DNA from: Isoetes taiwanensis
Lineage: Eukaryota > Streptophyta > Lycopodiopsida > Isoetales > Isoetaceae
Direction: 5' to 3'
NCBI GenBank assembly: GCA_021234155.1
Contig: JAJEKV010000015.1
Span: 4,969,194-5,033,193, forward strand
Length of the DNA: 64,000 nucleotides
Of this stretch, positions 47,160 to 61,547 are shown piece by piece (position 1 is the stretch's first letter; every line of letters starts with the position of its first letter). The notes below the pieces were generated by a model. The model was not told the origin of the DNA, did no database searches, and saw only the letters and a list, made by a program, of their open reading frames with translations. Position numbers and translations under genes: made by a program.

Positions 47160-47317
47160 TTGTGGCATCTAGCGTATCAAAGGTCGCCGTATAACCCCAG
47201 TAACCAACTCCCAAATATAAACATACACTGGCGGGGTTTGAACCCCCGATCAAGTGCACATTTATTTTGGCATTACTAGGCCTATACCAACTCACCACAC
47301 ATCCGTTGGGCAAAACT
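47160..47317 (-). repeat. solo SINE-like copy
   Basis: Matches the head of the 43-45 kb unit (GCCCAACGGATGTGTGGTGA on the minus strand, the A box, GGTTCAAACC at 47244-47235, TTGGGAGTTGGTTAC). It diverges after GGTTATA, so the mobile core is about 130-150 bp. It abuts the start of the foldback complex at 47318. Confidence 0.8.
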
Positions 47318-48800
47318 GTCCCTGAGGTAATTTCACCATTCCGGACGATATGGTGAAGTCGAATCTCCATTCCGGGCACTTTATACTGCCCGAACGACAA
47401 AACACTTGGGTTTCTACATGGTCGACCGCAGGACGCTTCGCGGTTTGATAAGTTCTCCCGGACGGATCTTGGATATTTTTGAGCCTGCTCGAAGCAGATT
47501 ACTTGAATGGCGAATTCAACGGTCGGATAGGAAAATTGAGCTCCCGGAGGGGGGAGGGGGGGGGGGCATTGGCATTTGCCCTCCCAAAGGAGCGCTGACA
47601 GGAAAGGCTGCCTCCACGACCTTTCTGAGGTCCATCTCCTAGGGTCTGGCCTCTCCCCTTTGGTGAGGAAGCCACGCAAAGTCCTGGCCTGGTTCAATTT
47701 GGGGAAGGGTGTTAGCACTTTAAGTTCTTCAAGATCCCTCTATGCTATTCCTTACCAAACTCCTCTACCAAAAATTTCAAAGGTTATCATATTTCTTTCA
47801 TAAAGTCCTAGTCATCATATCCATGTCACCATCATCTAGCCATGCCACCCAAAATTTGCCAACATCGCTTAATGAAAAGACCAAAGATGGACATCTTTTC
47901 ATTTTTGGCCTAGTTAAAACTTTGACCTTGCTTACTTGGCATGCCATGTCACCACTTGGAGTGCCTAGGTGGCATGCCTGAGTCACCTTGGCATGTTGAA
48001 GCCTAGATGGCATGTTGGAGCCCGCGTGGCGTGTTGGAGCCACCTTGGCATGTTTGAACCTAGGTGGCATGTTTGAGTCTAGGTGGCATGCTCAAACATG
48101 CCACTCGGCTCAAACATGCCAAGGTGGCTCAAACATGCCACCTAGGCTCCAACATGCCAAGGTGATGCCACCTAGGCACCAACATGCCACCTAGGCTCAA
48201 ACATGCCAAGGTGGCTCAAAACATGCCAAGGTGGCTCCAACATGCCACCTAGGCTCCAACATGCCAAGGTGGCTCAAAAATGCCAAGGTGGCTCAAACAT
48301 GTCATGTGGGCTCCAACATGCTACCCAAGCTCCAACATGGCAAGGCGGCTCAAACATGCCACGTGGGCTCCCAACATGCCACCTAGGCTCCAACATGTCA
48401 AGGTGGCTCAAACATGCCACTCGGCTCAAACATGCCAAGGTGGCGCAAACATGCCATGTGGGCTCCAACATGCCACCTAGGCTCCAACATGCCAAGGTGA
48501 TGCCACCTAGGCTCCAACATGCCAAGGTGTTGCCACCTAGGCACGAACATGCCACCTAGGCTCAAACATGCCAAGGTAGCTCAAGCATGCCAAGGTGGCT
48601 CCAACATGCCACCTAGGCTCCAACATGCCAAGGTGGCTCAAACATGCCATGTGGGCATGATGACTAGGACTTCATGCAAGAAATATGATAACCTTTGGAA
48701 TTTGTGGTAGAGGCGTTTTGTCGTTGGGGTAGTATAAAGGCTCCAGAATGGAGATTCGACTTCGCCATGCCATCCGAAACGGCGAAATTACCCTAGGGAC
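47318..48800. mobile_element. foldback element with inverted minisatellite, copy 1
   Basis: Left end GTCCCTGAGGTAATTTCACC and right end (other strand) GTCCCTAGGGTAATTTCGCC. The inverted match runs about 85 bp, through GTCGAATCTCCATTC and ACGACAAAAC. Left of the minisatellite is a 640-bp block (47318-47960); on the right the same block is present inverted but cut down to about 140 bp. No flanking duplication was found. Open frames in it come from the repeats. Confidence 0.75.
47961..48656. repeat. 19-bp minisatellite array that reverses direction
   Basis: Monomers alternate between GCCTAGGTGGCATGTTTGA-type and GCCACCTTGGCATGTTGGA-type forms. Bases 47961-48090 run in one direction; from 48091 the same monomers run as reverse complements (CATGCCAAGGTGGCTC, CATGCCACCTAGGCTC) to about 48656. 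Each pair of monomers can itself form a hairpin because GCCACCTTGGC is nearly the reverse complement of GCCTAGGTGGC. Confidence 0.9.
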
Positions 48801-50209
48801 CAAGTTATACAAATTTTTTTACCAACTAAAAAACACCAACCCTCTGTGGGCGATTCGCAGCCACCTCTTAGACCAATTGACTACTTTAACATGTTGGACA
48901 TGAGCTACTTTGGCGCTTCTTGGAAAAGGGGTAGTCTTCTGTCCATGAAACTTGGTCTCCAGGGTAATGTCAATGTTTTGAGTCCATTGGCAGAGTCAGT
49001 TCACAGTTCTAGAGTGGGAAAGTTGCCCGTCCGTGGCCAGGGTTTTTTGGAAGAGGACCTTTGGGGCGAACTGCCTCCGGATGGTTTTAAAGGTCCATCT
49101 TCCGGCATCAACACCCTCCCCCACGTGATGACATTGTGCAAGATTTTGGTCAACGACTAGGATATAGCCTCCAAACGTAAACTACGTGTTTGCTAGGTTA
49201 TTGAAGGGTTTTACGTTATGGGGGTAGAGTTTTAGTCGGTTGCACTTGGGACATGGTTGAGAAGCCGCAATTAAAAACATGAAAAGCAATAGGAACGATG
49301 GAATGGAATTTGAAGGTATCCTCCTCCCGTGTGGCAATTAGAAGTCAAGAGCCTTTTGCAAACAAAAAATGTTTGGGATCGTTCGGGATGGCCAATAGAT
49401 CCAAACTTCTATTATTCAGCAAAATTTGGCTCGCGATTGTGTTTAGCAAGGTGCACCTAGCTATCAAAGCGACCACGTTTTGGCTTCCCAAATGTAAACC
49501 CCGGTGTTGCTATGTTATTGTAGGGTTTACGCTTTTGAGGCCAAAACGCGGTCGTTTTCTTGGATAGCTAGGTGCACCTTTGCTAAACACATATGAGCCA
49601 TGGCAATCGAATAATGTAGTTTGGATCTATTGGCCATCCCAAATGATCCCAAACAATTTTGCTACTGCAAAAGGTGCTATTGACTTCTAATTGCCACACT
49701 GGGAGGAAGATAAATCCAAATCCCATTCCCTCGGTTCCTATTGCTTCATATTTTCAACTCGCAGCTTTCTTGACTATGTCCCCAAGTGCAACCGACTAAA
49801 ACTCGATCTCCATAACGCAAACCTTTCAATAACCTAGCAACACACGGGGTTCACATTTCGAGGTCGATCCTAGTCGATTCACCGTGATCTTGCACAATGT
49901 CATCACGTGTAGACGGAGGGTGTTGATGCTGTAAGATGCACTTTAAACCTTCCGTGGCAGTTCGCCCAAAAAGTCCTCTCCGGGCCCCCGCCTCCCACTC
50001 CAAAACTGTGAACTGACTCTGCCAAGGACTCAAAATGTCGACTTTACCCTGGGGACCAAGTTTTGTGGGCAGAAGACCACCCCTTCGCCAAGAAGCACCA
50101 AAGTAGCTCATGTCCAACACGTCAGAGTCAATTGGCCTAGGAGGTGGTCGTGGAATACCGCCATGTAGAGGGTTCGTTTTTTTCATTGCAAAAATGACCA
50201 TGTAACTTG
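48801..50209. repeat. large imperfect palindrome, arms about 700 bp, centre near 49510
   Basis: The left arm reads as the reverse complement of the right arm over its whole length; for example GGTGCACCTAGC at 49450 pairs with GCTAGGTGCACC ending 49578, and AGGGACCAAGTTA at 48795 pairs with TAACTTGGTCCCT at 50203. Both arms can be read as the same protein-like string (LDMSYFGASWRRGGLLPTKL on the minus strand of the right arm, and its relative on the plus strand of the left arm). I recognise no family, and both copies have frame breaks. Confidence 0.85.
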
Positions 50210-50831
50210 GTCCCTTGGGTAATTTCACCGCTTCTGACGACATGGCAAAGTCGAATCTCCATTCCGCAGCCTTTGTAATTGCTTTCGAACGACAAAACAC
50301 TTGGTTTTTACACGGTCAACCCGCCAGGACACTTCAAGTTTGATAAGTTCTCCTGGACGGATCTTGGATTTTTGAGCCCGCCGCTGGGGTTACTTGAATG
50401 ACGGATTCAACGCCGGATAGGAAAATTGAGCTCCCGGGGAGGGGAGATTGGCATTTGCCCTCCTCGAGGAGCCGATAGGAAAGGCTGCCTCGACAACCTT
50501 TCGAGGTCCATCTCCCCGGGTCCGCCTCTCCCCGTGGTGAGAAAGCTGCACAAAGTCCTGGCCTGGTTCGATTTGGGGAAGGGTGTCAGCGCTTTAAGTT
50601 CTTCAAGATCCCTCTATTATATCCCTTGCCAAACTCCTCTACAAAAAATTCAAAGGTTGTCATATTTCTTGCACAAAGTCCTAGTCATCATATCCATGTC
50701 ACCATCATCTAGCCATGTCACTAAAATTTGCCAACATCACCCAATGAAAAGACCAAAGATGGACATATTTTCATTTTTAGCCTAGTCAAAACTTGACCTT
50801 GCTTACTTGGCATGCCATGTCACCACTTGGG
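50210..50831 (+). repeat. second copy of the 640-bp block
   Basis: Direct repeat of 47318-47960: GTCCCTTGGGTAATTTCACC, GTCGAATCTCCATTCCG, GATAAGTTCTCC, GACGGATCTTGG, AAGTCCTGGCCTGGTTC, AAGTTCTTCAAGATCCCTCT, TTGACCTTGCTTACTTGGCA, in the same order. It leads straight into the second minisatellite array. Confidence 0.9.
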
Positions 50832-52145
50832 GTGCCTAGGTGGCATGCTTGAGCCTAGGTGGCATGCCTGAGCCACCTTGGCATGTTGGAGCCTAGATGG
50901 GATGTTGGAGCCTACATGGCATGTTGGAGCCACCTTGGCATGTTTGAGCCTAGGTGGCATGTTTGAGCCACCTTGGCATGTTGGAGCCCACATGGCATGT
51001 TTGAGCCACCTTGGCATGTTGGAGCCTAGGTGGCATGTTTGAGCCCACCTTGGCATGTTTGAGCCACCTGGCATGTTGGAGCCTAGGTGGCATGTTTGAG
51101 CCACCTTGGCATGTTGGAGCATAGGTGGCATATTGGAGCCCGCGTGGCATGTTTGAGCACGTTGGAGCCTAGGTGGCATGTCCGGTTTCATTTTGTCATG
51201 TTGGGAGCCTAGGTGGCATGTTGGAGCCACCTAGGCATGTTTGAGCCTAGGTGGCATGTTAGAGCCACCTTGGCATGTTGGAGCCCATGAGGCATGTTTG
51301 AGCCACCTTGGCATGTTGGAGCTAGGTGGCATGTTGGAGCCTAGGTGGCATGTTTGAGCCCACCTTGGCATGTTGTGAGCCACCTTGGCATGCTGGAGCC
51401 TAGGTGGCATGTTGGAGCCTAGGTGGCATGTTTGGGCCACCTTGGCATGTTTGAGCCTAGGTGGCATGTTGGAGCCATCTTGGCATGTTGGAGCCTAGGT
51501 GGCATGTTTGAGCCCACCTTGGCATGTTTGAGCCACCTGGCATGTTTGAGCCTAGGTGGCATGTTGGAGCCTAGGTGGCATGTTTGAGCCACCTTGGCAT
51601 GTTCGAGCCTAGGTGGCATGTTGGAGCCACCTTGGCATGTTTAAGCCTAGATGGCATGTTTGAGCCACCTTGGCATGTTGGAGCCTAGGTGGCATGTTGG
51701 AGCCCACGTGGCATGTTTGAGCCACCTTGGCATGTTGTAGCCTATGTGGCATGTTGAAGCCCATGTGGCATGTTTGAGCCACCTTGTCATGTTGGAGCCT
51801 AGGTGGCATGTTGGAGCCCACGTGGCATGTTTGAGCCACCTTGGCATGTTTGAGCCTAGGTGGCATGTTAGAGCCACAATGGCATGTTGGAGCCTAGGTG
51901 GCATGTTTGAGCCAACTTGGCATATTTAAGCCTATGGCATGTTTTGAGCCACCTTGGCATGTTGGAGCCTAGGTGGCATGGTGGAGCCCACGTGGCATGT
52001 TTGCGCCACCTTGGCATATTGGAGCATGCATGGCATGTTAGAGCCCGCATGGCATGTTGGAGCCACCTTGATGGCATGTTTGAGCCACCTTGTGTATGTT
52101 TGAGCCACCTTGGTGGCATGTTTGAGCCACATTGTGTATGTTCGG
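50832..52145 (+). repeat. 19-bp minisatellite array 2, about 1.3 kb, single direction
   Basis: About 65-70 monomers alternating GGAGCCTAGGTGGCATGTT and TGAGCCACCTTGGCATGTT. It degenerates at the right end (CACCTTGTGTATG). No matching inverted right end of the foldback was found beyond it, so the copy looks truncated. Confidence 0.92.
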
Positions 52146-52347
52146 TGGCTTGATTTGGAACTAAGGTGATGGAGATAAATTGGATATACTTTTCTCTCAA
52201 TGAACTGTAAGAAAAAACTAGCAAATAACTTTTTGAATCCTGATTTCTATAAGGTTTTTATTGTGTGTTTTCAACTCCTCGCAAGTCCTGAATGGGACCC
52301 AAGATCATGTGCATATGCTCAAAAAATGGATTTGAGGTATAAAAAAG

Positions 52348-55706
<3,359 letters not shown>

Positions 55707-55920
55707 TGGGATCTTCATAATGCCTTTGCATTCTAGTTTATCTATTGCATTTTTACACATGGCATGTAATGACAACATGAATACTTTATGGGGTGTCATA
55801 TGGATGGGAGCAAAGGTAATCGATTGTATAATGATGCTTACATAATTGGCTATCTGTAACCTTAAAATACCACACCCTTTTAGAGAACCATACATCCTTT
55901 AGAAAAAACCTCCTTAAAAA

Positions 55921-56220
55921 CTACACTTACTTATAAACCGCACCTCCAAATACTACACCTCCTTAGAAACATCACCACCTCAAAAGAAAAAACCACAGTT
56001 CCTTGAACAAAAAGCATCTCCTTAAAAAACCACACGTCCTAAAAAACAAAGACTACAACTCCTTAAAAAAAAACTGCACTTACTTATAAACCACACCTCC
56101 AAAAACTACACCTCCTTAAAAACACCACTACCTCAAAAGAAAAAACCACAGTTCTTTTAACAAAAAACATACCGACCACTCGTCCTAAAAAAACAAAAAC
56201 CGCAGCTTTTTAAAAAAATA
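55921..56220. repeat. tandem duplication, 153-bp unit, A/C-rich
   Basis: CTACACTTACTTATAAACCG with CACCTCCAAA, then ACACCTCCTTA, then CCTCAAAAGAAAAAACCACA recurs from 56074. A shorter CCTTAAAAA/CCACA motif recurs inside each copy. Confidence 0.8.
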
Positions 56221-56377
56221 ACAGTGGACGTTCCTTGTCCACTTAAAAAACAATACCGTTAGTTAGTAAAACCACACCACCACAGATCTACATGTAGGTT
56301 TTTTTGAGATCTCTGAATAAAGAACATGTGGACCTAAGAAAACTATACTTTTCAACATTGGACCAAAATTTGGGGTG

Positions 56378-58390
56378 CTAGTGCAACTGTGGAGCAGCCC
56401 ATCTCGCCACATTCTCTTCATGACGAGAAATTACTCTCCTGTAGAACCATTGTGCCATCTGTATGAGTGGATTTGACAAAGAATGTGACCCTCCATGCCG
56501 AGTCTTCCGGTTATATGCAACCTTGGCCTGCTTGTGGGACTTCTCCATACCTTGCGTCTTCCAAATTGATAAGCTTCCATACTTCTGAGCAAACCAAGGC
56601 CCATGAGCATATATGATGTGGATGTAATGAGTGACCTATGTCTCACTCCAAGCCTGAATGTATGCATGTGTAAATTCCCTGACCACCACCTTAAACCTGG
56701 CTATTTCAGCCTCAGTTAAATATGTCTTCTGTAAAAGGGTGTTCAAATTTGACAGGCCATTCCATGCAGCCACTTTTCTCACAGTACCATTCACGCCATC
56801 TGTTCTATCCTTTTCAACCTCCACTAATTTCAGACCAAATTCATAAACACCACCTTTAGCATTCCCAGGCCTGCTCAAGAAATGCCTAGCTCTAACTCCA
56901 CCAATGGATACCTTGGCTGGGACTGAGGCAGCTTTTCCATTACCCGACTTCTTGTGGTCTTGTTCCAGTTTGACACATCCACCATGCAAGCCTGCCTCAG
57001 ACAATACCTTTTCAACCCGCTCAATGCCTTCTTCCCTCTCCTTCTCCCCTTGGATGTTCCAAACAAAACACTCCAAGTGATGTATCATCTTCTCTACAAT
57101 CCTGACAAGTGCATGAAGAGTGCAGATGTGCACTCTTTCTAGTGGTATTGGGAGTATTGGATCAAATGTGTCATCTTTCAAGTGACGATCAGGAGGCATG
57201 TTCTGATCACATTCAAGAGTGCTCTTGGACCCTTTCTTATTCTTCTCCTTCAATGTGTAGCAGCAATAAATACAATTCTTTGTGGTCTTGGCGCCTAAAG
57301 AACTTATGTTGTACATAGCCTTTTCTGTCTTCAGGTCACATGCCAAATGGAAATTAACAATAAAGGAACCATGGCCTACAACACTTAATTTCTCACCATT
57401 GCCATACATACCTAGCAGCCTTGGGATATCTATCTGGTCAAAAACCCATTTCAAAACGTTGTAGTTCTCTTTCTGAACCTGGAACATGCCCAACCACCAA
57501 GAAAAGCAATCTGGATCCCTAATTTTCTTCTTCTTGTTCCTTTCCTCATCATACTTGCTCGTGAATGTCTGTTCATCAGAGTTATGGATACTCTCTCGTA
57601 CTTTGTTCTGTGTGACATCTCCATCTCATCCAGCTTCAAGCAAATTTCGAGTTGCCCATTCACCTCTGCCTCCTATATGTCATAGTAAACAACCATGAAA
57701 CTTAAAACCTTATCCAATTCAAACCACACGTTATTTTTGGCATGCAATCCAAGAATATCTCTCTCTTTACTTCTTGAGCCTTTTTTGGGATCTTTTCTAG
57801 TTTTTTTGGCACCCTTACTGTTCCCAACTGTAACTGGAGCTGCAACAGGAAAACCACATTCCAGAGAATGCATGCTCCCTAATATTTCACTTACTGAAAT
57901 GTTTTTCCTCCTTTTAATTAGCTCTAAGCTGTAGGGTCTAGGGATGACAATTTTCTTTGTGTTGAATGACTTCAAAGCATCATAAAATGGCTTGAACAGC
58001 AACTTGTAGCCATGCCTACTGATCCCTACAGTATCACAAACCTCTTGAACTTTGGATGCATCAATTTTAGAGTATATCTCGCCAACACATGTTCGAGCAC
58101 TCTTTTCCTAAGGCCAATGTTTGAAGGGTCATCAAGCAAGGAAATTATCTCATCATTGTTGGCAATTGTTTTAACAATCTGTCCTACATTCTCCCTGACA
58201 ACCTGTTGGTCATTATGTGGCCTCTTTGTGTTTAACACATTCTTCATTGCATAAATTCTTCCCCATTCAATGACGACAAATTTGTTACGAGTTTTCTTTC
58301 ACTTCTTTCACTACGAATCTCAGTTATTTGGCGCCTTTGGCTCTTACGCTGGGTCCGATCCTCACTGGAGCTCTGGAAGCTGGGCGGCAT
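56378..58390 (-). pseudogene. uncharacterised transposase-like protein, about 670 codons, broken
   Basis: Read leftwards from an ATG at 58390 (MPPSFQSSSEDRTQRKSQRR) to a TAG at 56378. Frameshifts occur near 58250, 58070 and 57630, with in-frame stops at about 57673 and 56636. Recognisable stretches in order: SLLDDPSNIGLRKRVLEHVL; VCDTVGISRHGYKLLF; an SKGAKKTRKDPKKG basic linker; FDQIDIPRLLGMYGNG; CIYCCYTLKEKN (Cys cluster); HICTLHALVRIVEKMIHHLE; then THYIHIIYAHGPWFAQKYGS, TQGMEKSHKQAK, and RHGGS. The single exon, decayed state and His/Cys-rich centre suggest a DNA transposase; the conserved Glu in QGME could be the last acidic residue of an RNase H fold (inference). I believe related uncharacterised proteins exist widely, but I cannot name the family. 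Confidence 0.55.
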
Positions 58391-59085
58391 CGTCATAGGT
58401 CAGCATATTCAAGAGGGAAACAAAGCAACACAGCAAGAACCTAAAACTTTTGTTATCAAAACTAATTGTAATGCTGTTATATTTCAGGATACAGGATTCA
58501 AACTTCTAGAAAACAAATCTCTCGCTCTCTGGCTTCTGGAATTCTCAAGGTAGAAATTCCGGAAGGTAGTTTTCTGGAGTTCTCATTAAGTTTTATTCTT
58601 CAGGATCTTTTACCGTCACCAAGTAACGCAGGCTGTGCACTGGTGAGTTTTTGCCAGGTACATTGCACTACTCCTACTTTTTGTTTATGTTAAACCATGT
58701 ACAAAATCTTTATTTAAAAACCTCATCATAACTCCATGCTATTGTATACTATTTATTTTTATTTTTATTTTTGAGAGAATGAGATATTTTTTCCATTAAT
58801 TAAAGATCAAAATGTACATTATAAGCAACATGGTGTTGCTATGAGATTTAAAGTAAATATTAAACATAAATATTAAAGGCAAATATTAAAGGCAAACCAG
58901 TCTTAATAGTCTTAGCAGCTGAATGCTTTCAAAAGTACTGTAGAATGTGTCAGCAACACAAATATTCCGAATTCTGCATTTCTCATGTGGATGATCAAGC
59001 AAGATGATCAAGCTGAAGAGAACCTGTGTAGACACAATTGAGCCAAAATGAATGAGAAGTAGGAAAATTATGATATATGTGAAGT

Positions 59086-59552
59086 TTAATGGTCAAGATA
59101 GGAAAAATGGTCAGTGAAGGCTGGCTGTAAAATATGGTTGGTAGCATTTCCCCAATCCAAAGCCTCCAGTAGATCAGTAACACAAGAGGTAGCCATGATT
59201 AGCATGAGATTTCCATACGCATCTGCTTTACCTCTATGATAATAGTAACACTCTCTGTAAAACTCAAATTGACTATCTGTCATCTGCATATCATTGATTT
59301 CCAGAAAACCAAAAAAGGATAGTCATCTGATAGGTACTCTTGCAGAACTCATATGCCCATTGAATCTCCCTGACTAGAAATTCATGGAGCTTTGGCAACA
59401 GCCTGTCTGGTATTTTTTATTTCCAGTCATAATCAGCAAAGGCATTTACTTGCGTGTCAAAGTGATCGAGATTTCTCTCTGCCTCAAAGCAATCAAAGCT
59501 TGTATCCAGGATTCGTTTACAGAACTCCAGATATTCTGACATCAACATCAGA
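59086..59552 (-). pseudogene. coding debris of an unrecognised protein
   Basis: On the minus strand the frame from about 59552 reads SEYLEFCKRILDTSFDCFEA, then NAFADYDWK, an in-frame TAA, then IPDRLLPKLHEFLVREIQWA and YEFCKSTYQMTILFWF. After a stop and frame change it continues FEFYRECYYYHRGKADAYGN and CVTDLLEALDWGNAT to 59086. It reads like one protein with at least two lesions. I recognise no family, and it does not resemble the LINE just upstream. Confidence 0.4.
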
Positions 59553-59566
59553 AGATAAGTTAGTAT

Positions 59567-60560
59567 CTATTTGAGAGCACTGTAAATTAAACAAATTATA
59601 TTGACCAAAAAAACAACCAATAGAGTTCCATTTATCATCATAATTGTTCTTTTCACTTTGAAGCCTATGAGCAGTTGCAAATGTTTATAAGTCATGCCTG
59701 ATATTAATCTTAGTCCAGCATATAGACATCTATTCCTAGGCTTCCATATATTCCATAAGACATTGAAAAATAAAATATTAATAAACTTATCATTATGCAT
59801 GATCAATCAGATTATTTGGCTTACTTATGAACAAAGCATTTTGACAGGGATCTAATTTCGGACAATTAAAAATATGATCCAGAGATTCAATGTTATTGCA
59901 ACCAAGAGGGCAGTTATCAGAAATAGGATTAAGACCAAATTTCTGTCTATTAGGATTATAATGCTTAGCAATGCTCTCTAAATTGGATAAACTTTTATTG
60001 GCCAATAACCAGATAAAGTAAGAAACTTTTGGAGGGCAGTAAGATAGCCAGATATTCTTGTGAAGCCTTGACTCCTCATCATCATTAAGGTTCCAATAGA
60101 CTTTAGCTTTTGAAGGAGAAATATTGTAAGCTAACAGTTTATAAACCGTGGAAACTTTGTAGTTATACTTCCCCTTGCAAGACCAGTCAATATGGGAGTT
60201 CAGAGGACCCAAGTTCAGGGAAAATAAATTTGCTTTGAGATGCTTGAAAAGGCTCCTATCAGAGGAGGTTCCCAGAACTTTCCTTTTGAGAGCAGTCCAG
60301 GAGATCCACCTGTTGTCTTGTCTGAGATCCCCTATAGTAGTAATACCATATTGAAATCATTTCTTATAAATCTTAGGGTGATTGATAGCTAGAGGATAGC
60401 CATTTACCTGAGATAAATAAGGGTTCCAGAAAATGGATGTGCTCCTCTGAAACTAGTCAAGATTGTTGTGAGTCAAGATTTTTGAGATTATGTTCCAGGC
60501 TACAACCAAATTTCTCATGAGAGGAGAAATGTTCTGAGCAGGATGGATATCAAAAAAAAA
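59567..60560 (-). mobile_element. LINE (L1-type) C-terminal part, minus strand
   Basis: From about 60560 leftwards: ISPLMRNLVVAWNIISKI, FWNPYLSQVNGYPLAINHPK, then the zf-RVT domain (WLSYCPPKVSYFIWLLANKS, CPLGCNNIESLDHIFNCPKL with C-x3-C...H...C), and the typical end FFNVLWNIWKPRNRCLY. It is broken by stops at several places. It lies head to head with the plus-strand LINE at 60.65 kb. Confidence 0.8.
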
Positions 60561-60648
60561 TTGAGGAGGGGAGCTAATTAACAGCAACGATTATTACAGA
60601 GCTTGCTTTTTATAATGCTTCCTTTTCTGTTATAAAAGATGTATAAAG

Positions 60649-61532
60649 ATGCATCTTCCCCCTTTCTGTGGTTGCCTTTGTATACTCATGGACAACTACA
60701 CCCAGTTGTAGAATTTATGCATGCGCATTCCCAAGCGAGGTGGAGGAGAGCAGGTATTATTTCTATTGAACAGTGGTATTTTGGTATTGACATTGCTCCT
60801 TGGCAATGGTTTCAGGAGACATATGGGTTGTTGGATAAAGATATCAGTATATGGGCTTATGTAGCAAGTGCTCTTCCTCTAATTAAGAAGGTGGGTAACA
60901 AGAGATGCTGGAACTTTGTTCAAGGTATTAAAGAAGGCAAGAAGCTAGTAAGTTCATGCTGCAGATTGCTTACCTTCTCAAGTACTTTATCACTTTCTCG
61001 AAAATGGCACTTACAGACTTTGCCTTCTCAATGTCAATCCATCTGGAACCTTGTTTGGTCTAAATATAATCCTCCAAAGGTAAATGTTCTACTTTGGCAG
61101 GTGATTCATCGCTCTTTGAGAGTTAATGAGATGGTTCATCTGCAGAGCTGAGTAGTCTTAGGTCCTAGCTGCATTCTCTTTTTGGAGTATCTTTGGATAG
61201 TCAGCACTTTCTTTTGGGTATTTATCCAAATCAGTGGACTGCTTCTAAAAGGATTGCATTTCACATGGCAAAGTCTTGGCTAATATGGAGTGTATGGAAG
61301 CCGGGCTTAAGAAAGGTCTTTTATTGCCGTATTTCTTCTCAAAGGGTGCTTCAAGAAATTCGTGAAGAAGTTGTATAATTGCTTTCGGATTCCAATTGGC
61401 CCGATCAGATTAAAATTCCAATATGGAGTGATCATCTAAAAGTGATTGATGCTTCAGGACATTTCTTACTCGAAGTACTTTGTAATATTTTGAGTGTATA
61501 ATATGAAGTAAAACACGTTCTTCAAAAAAAAA
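60649..61532 (+). mobile_element. 5'-truncated LINE with poly(A) and 15-bp target-site duplication
   Basis: Encodes the LINE C-terminus: PLYTHGQLHPVVEFM...W, NPPKVNVLLWQVIHRSLRVN (zf-RVT start), then AKSWLIWSVWKPGLRKVF. It ends in an A run to 61536. AAAAGATGTATAAAG lies directly before the start (60634-60648) and again at the poly(A) end (61533-61547), the mark of target-primed integration. Same family as the 4.9-6.7 kb LINE. It is one of the younger insertions here, given its intact flanks. Confidence 0.88.
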
Positions 61533-61547
61533 AAAAGATGTATAAAG

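Noticed and set aside
47961-52145. A CRISPR-like array
   Set aside because: Repeats are contiguous 19-bp monomers without unique spacers, in a plant genome.
47798-52224. Many long open frames full of CHLGSNMPPRLQHAK-type repeats on both strands
   Set aside because: They are translations of the 19-bp minisatellite. Its period is not a multiple of three but it lacks stops in most frames, so open frames arise automatically and differ between arrays.
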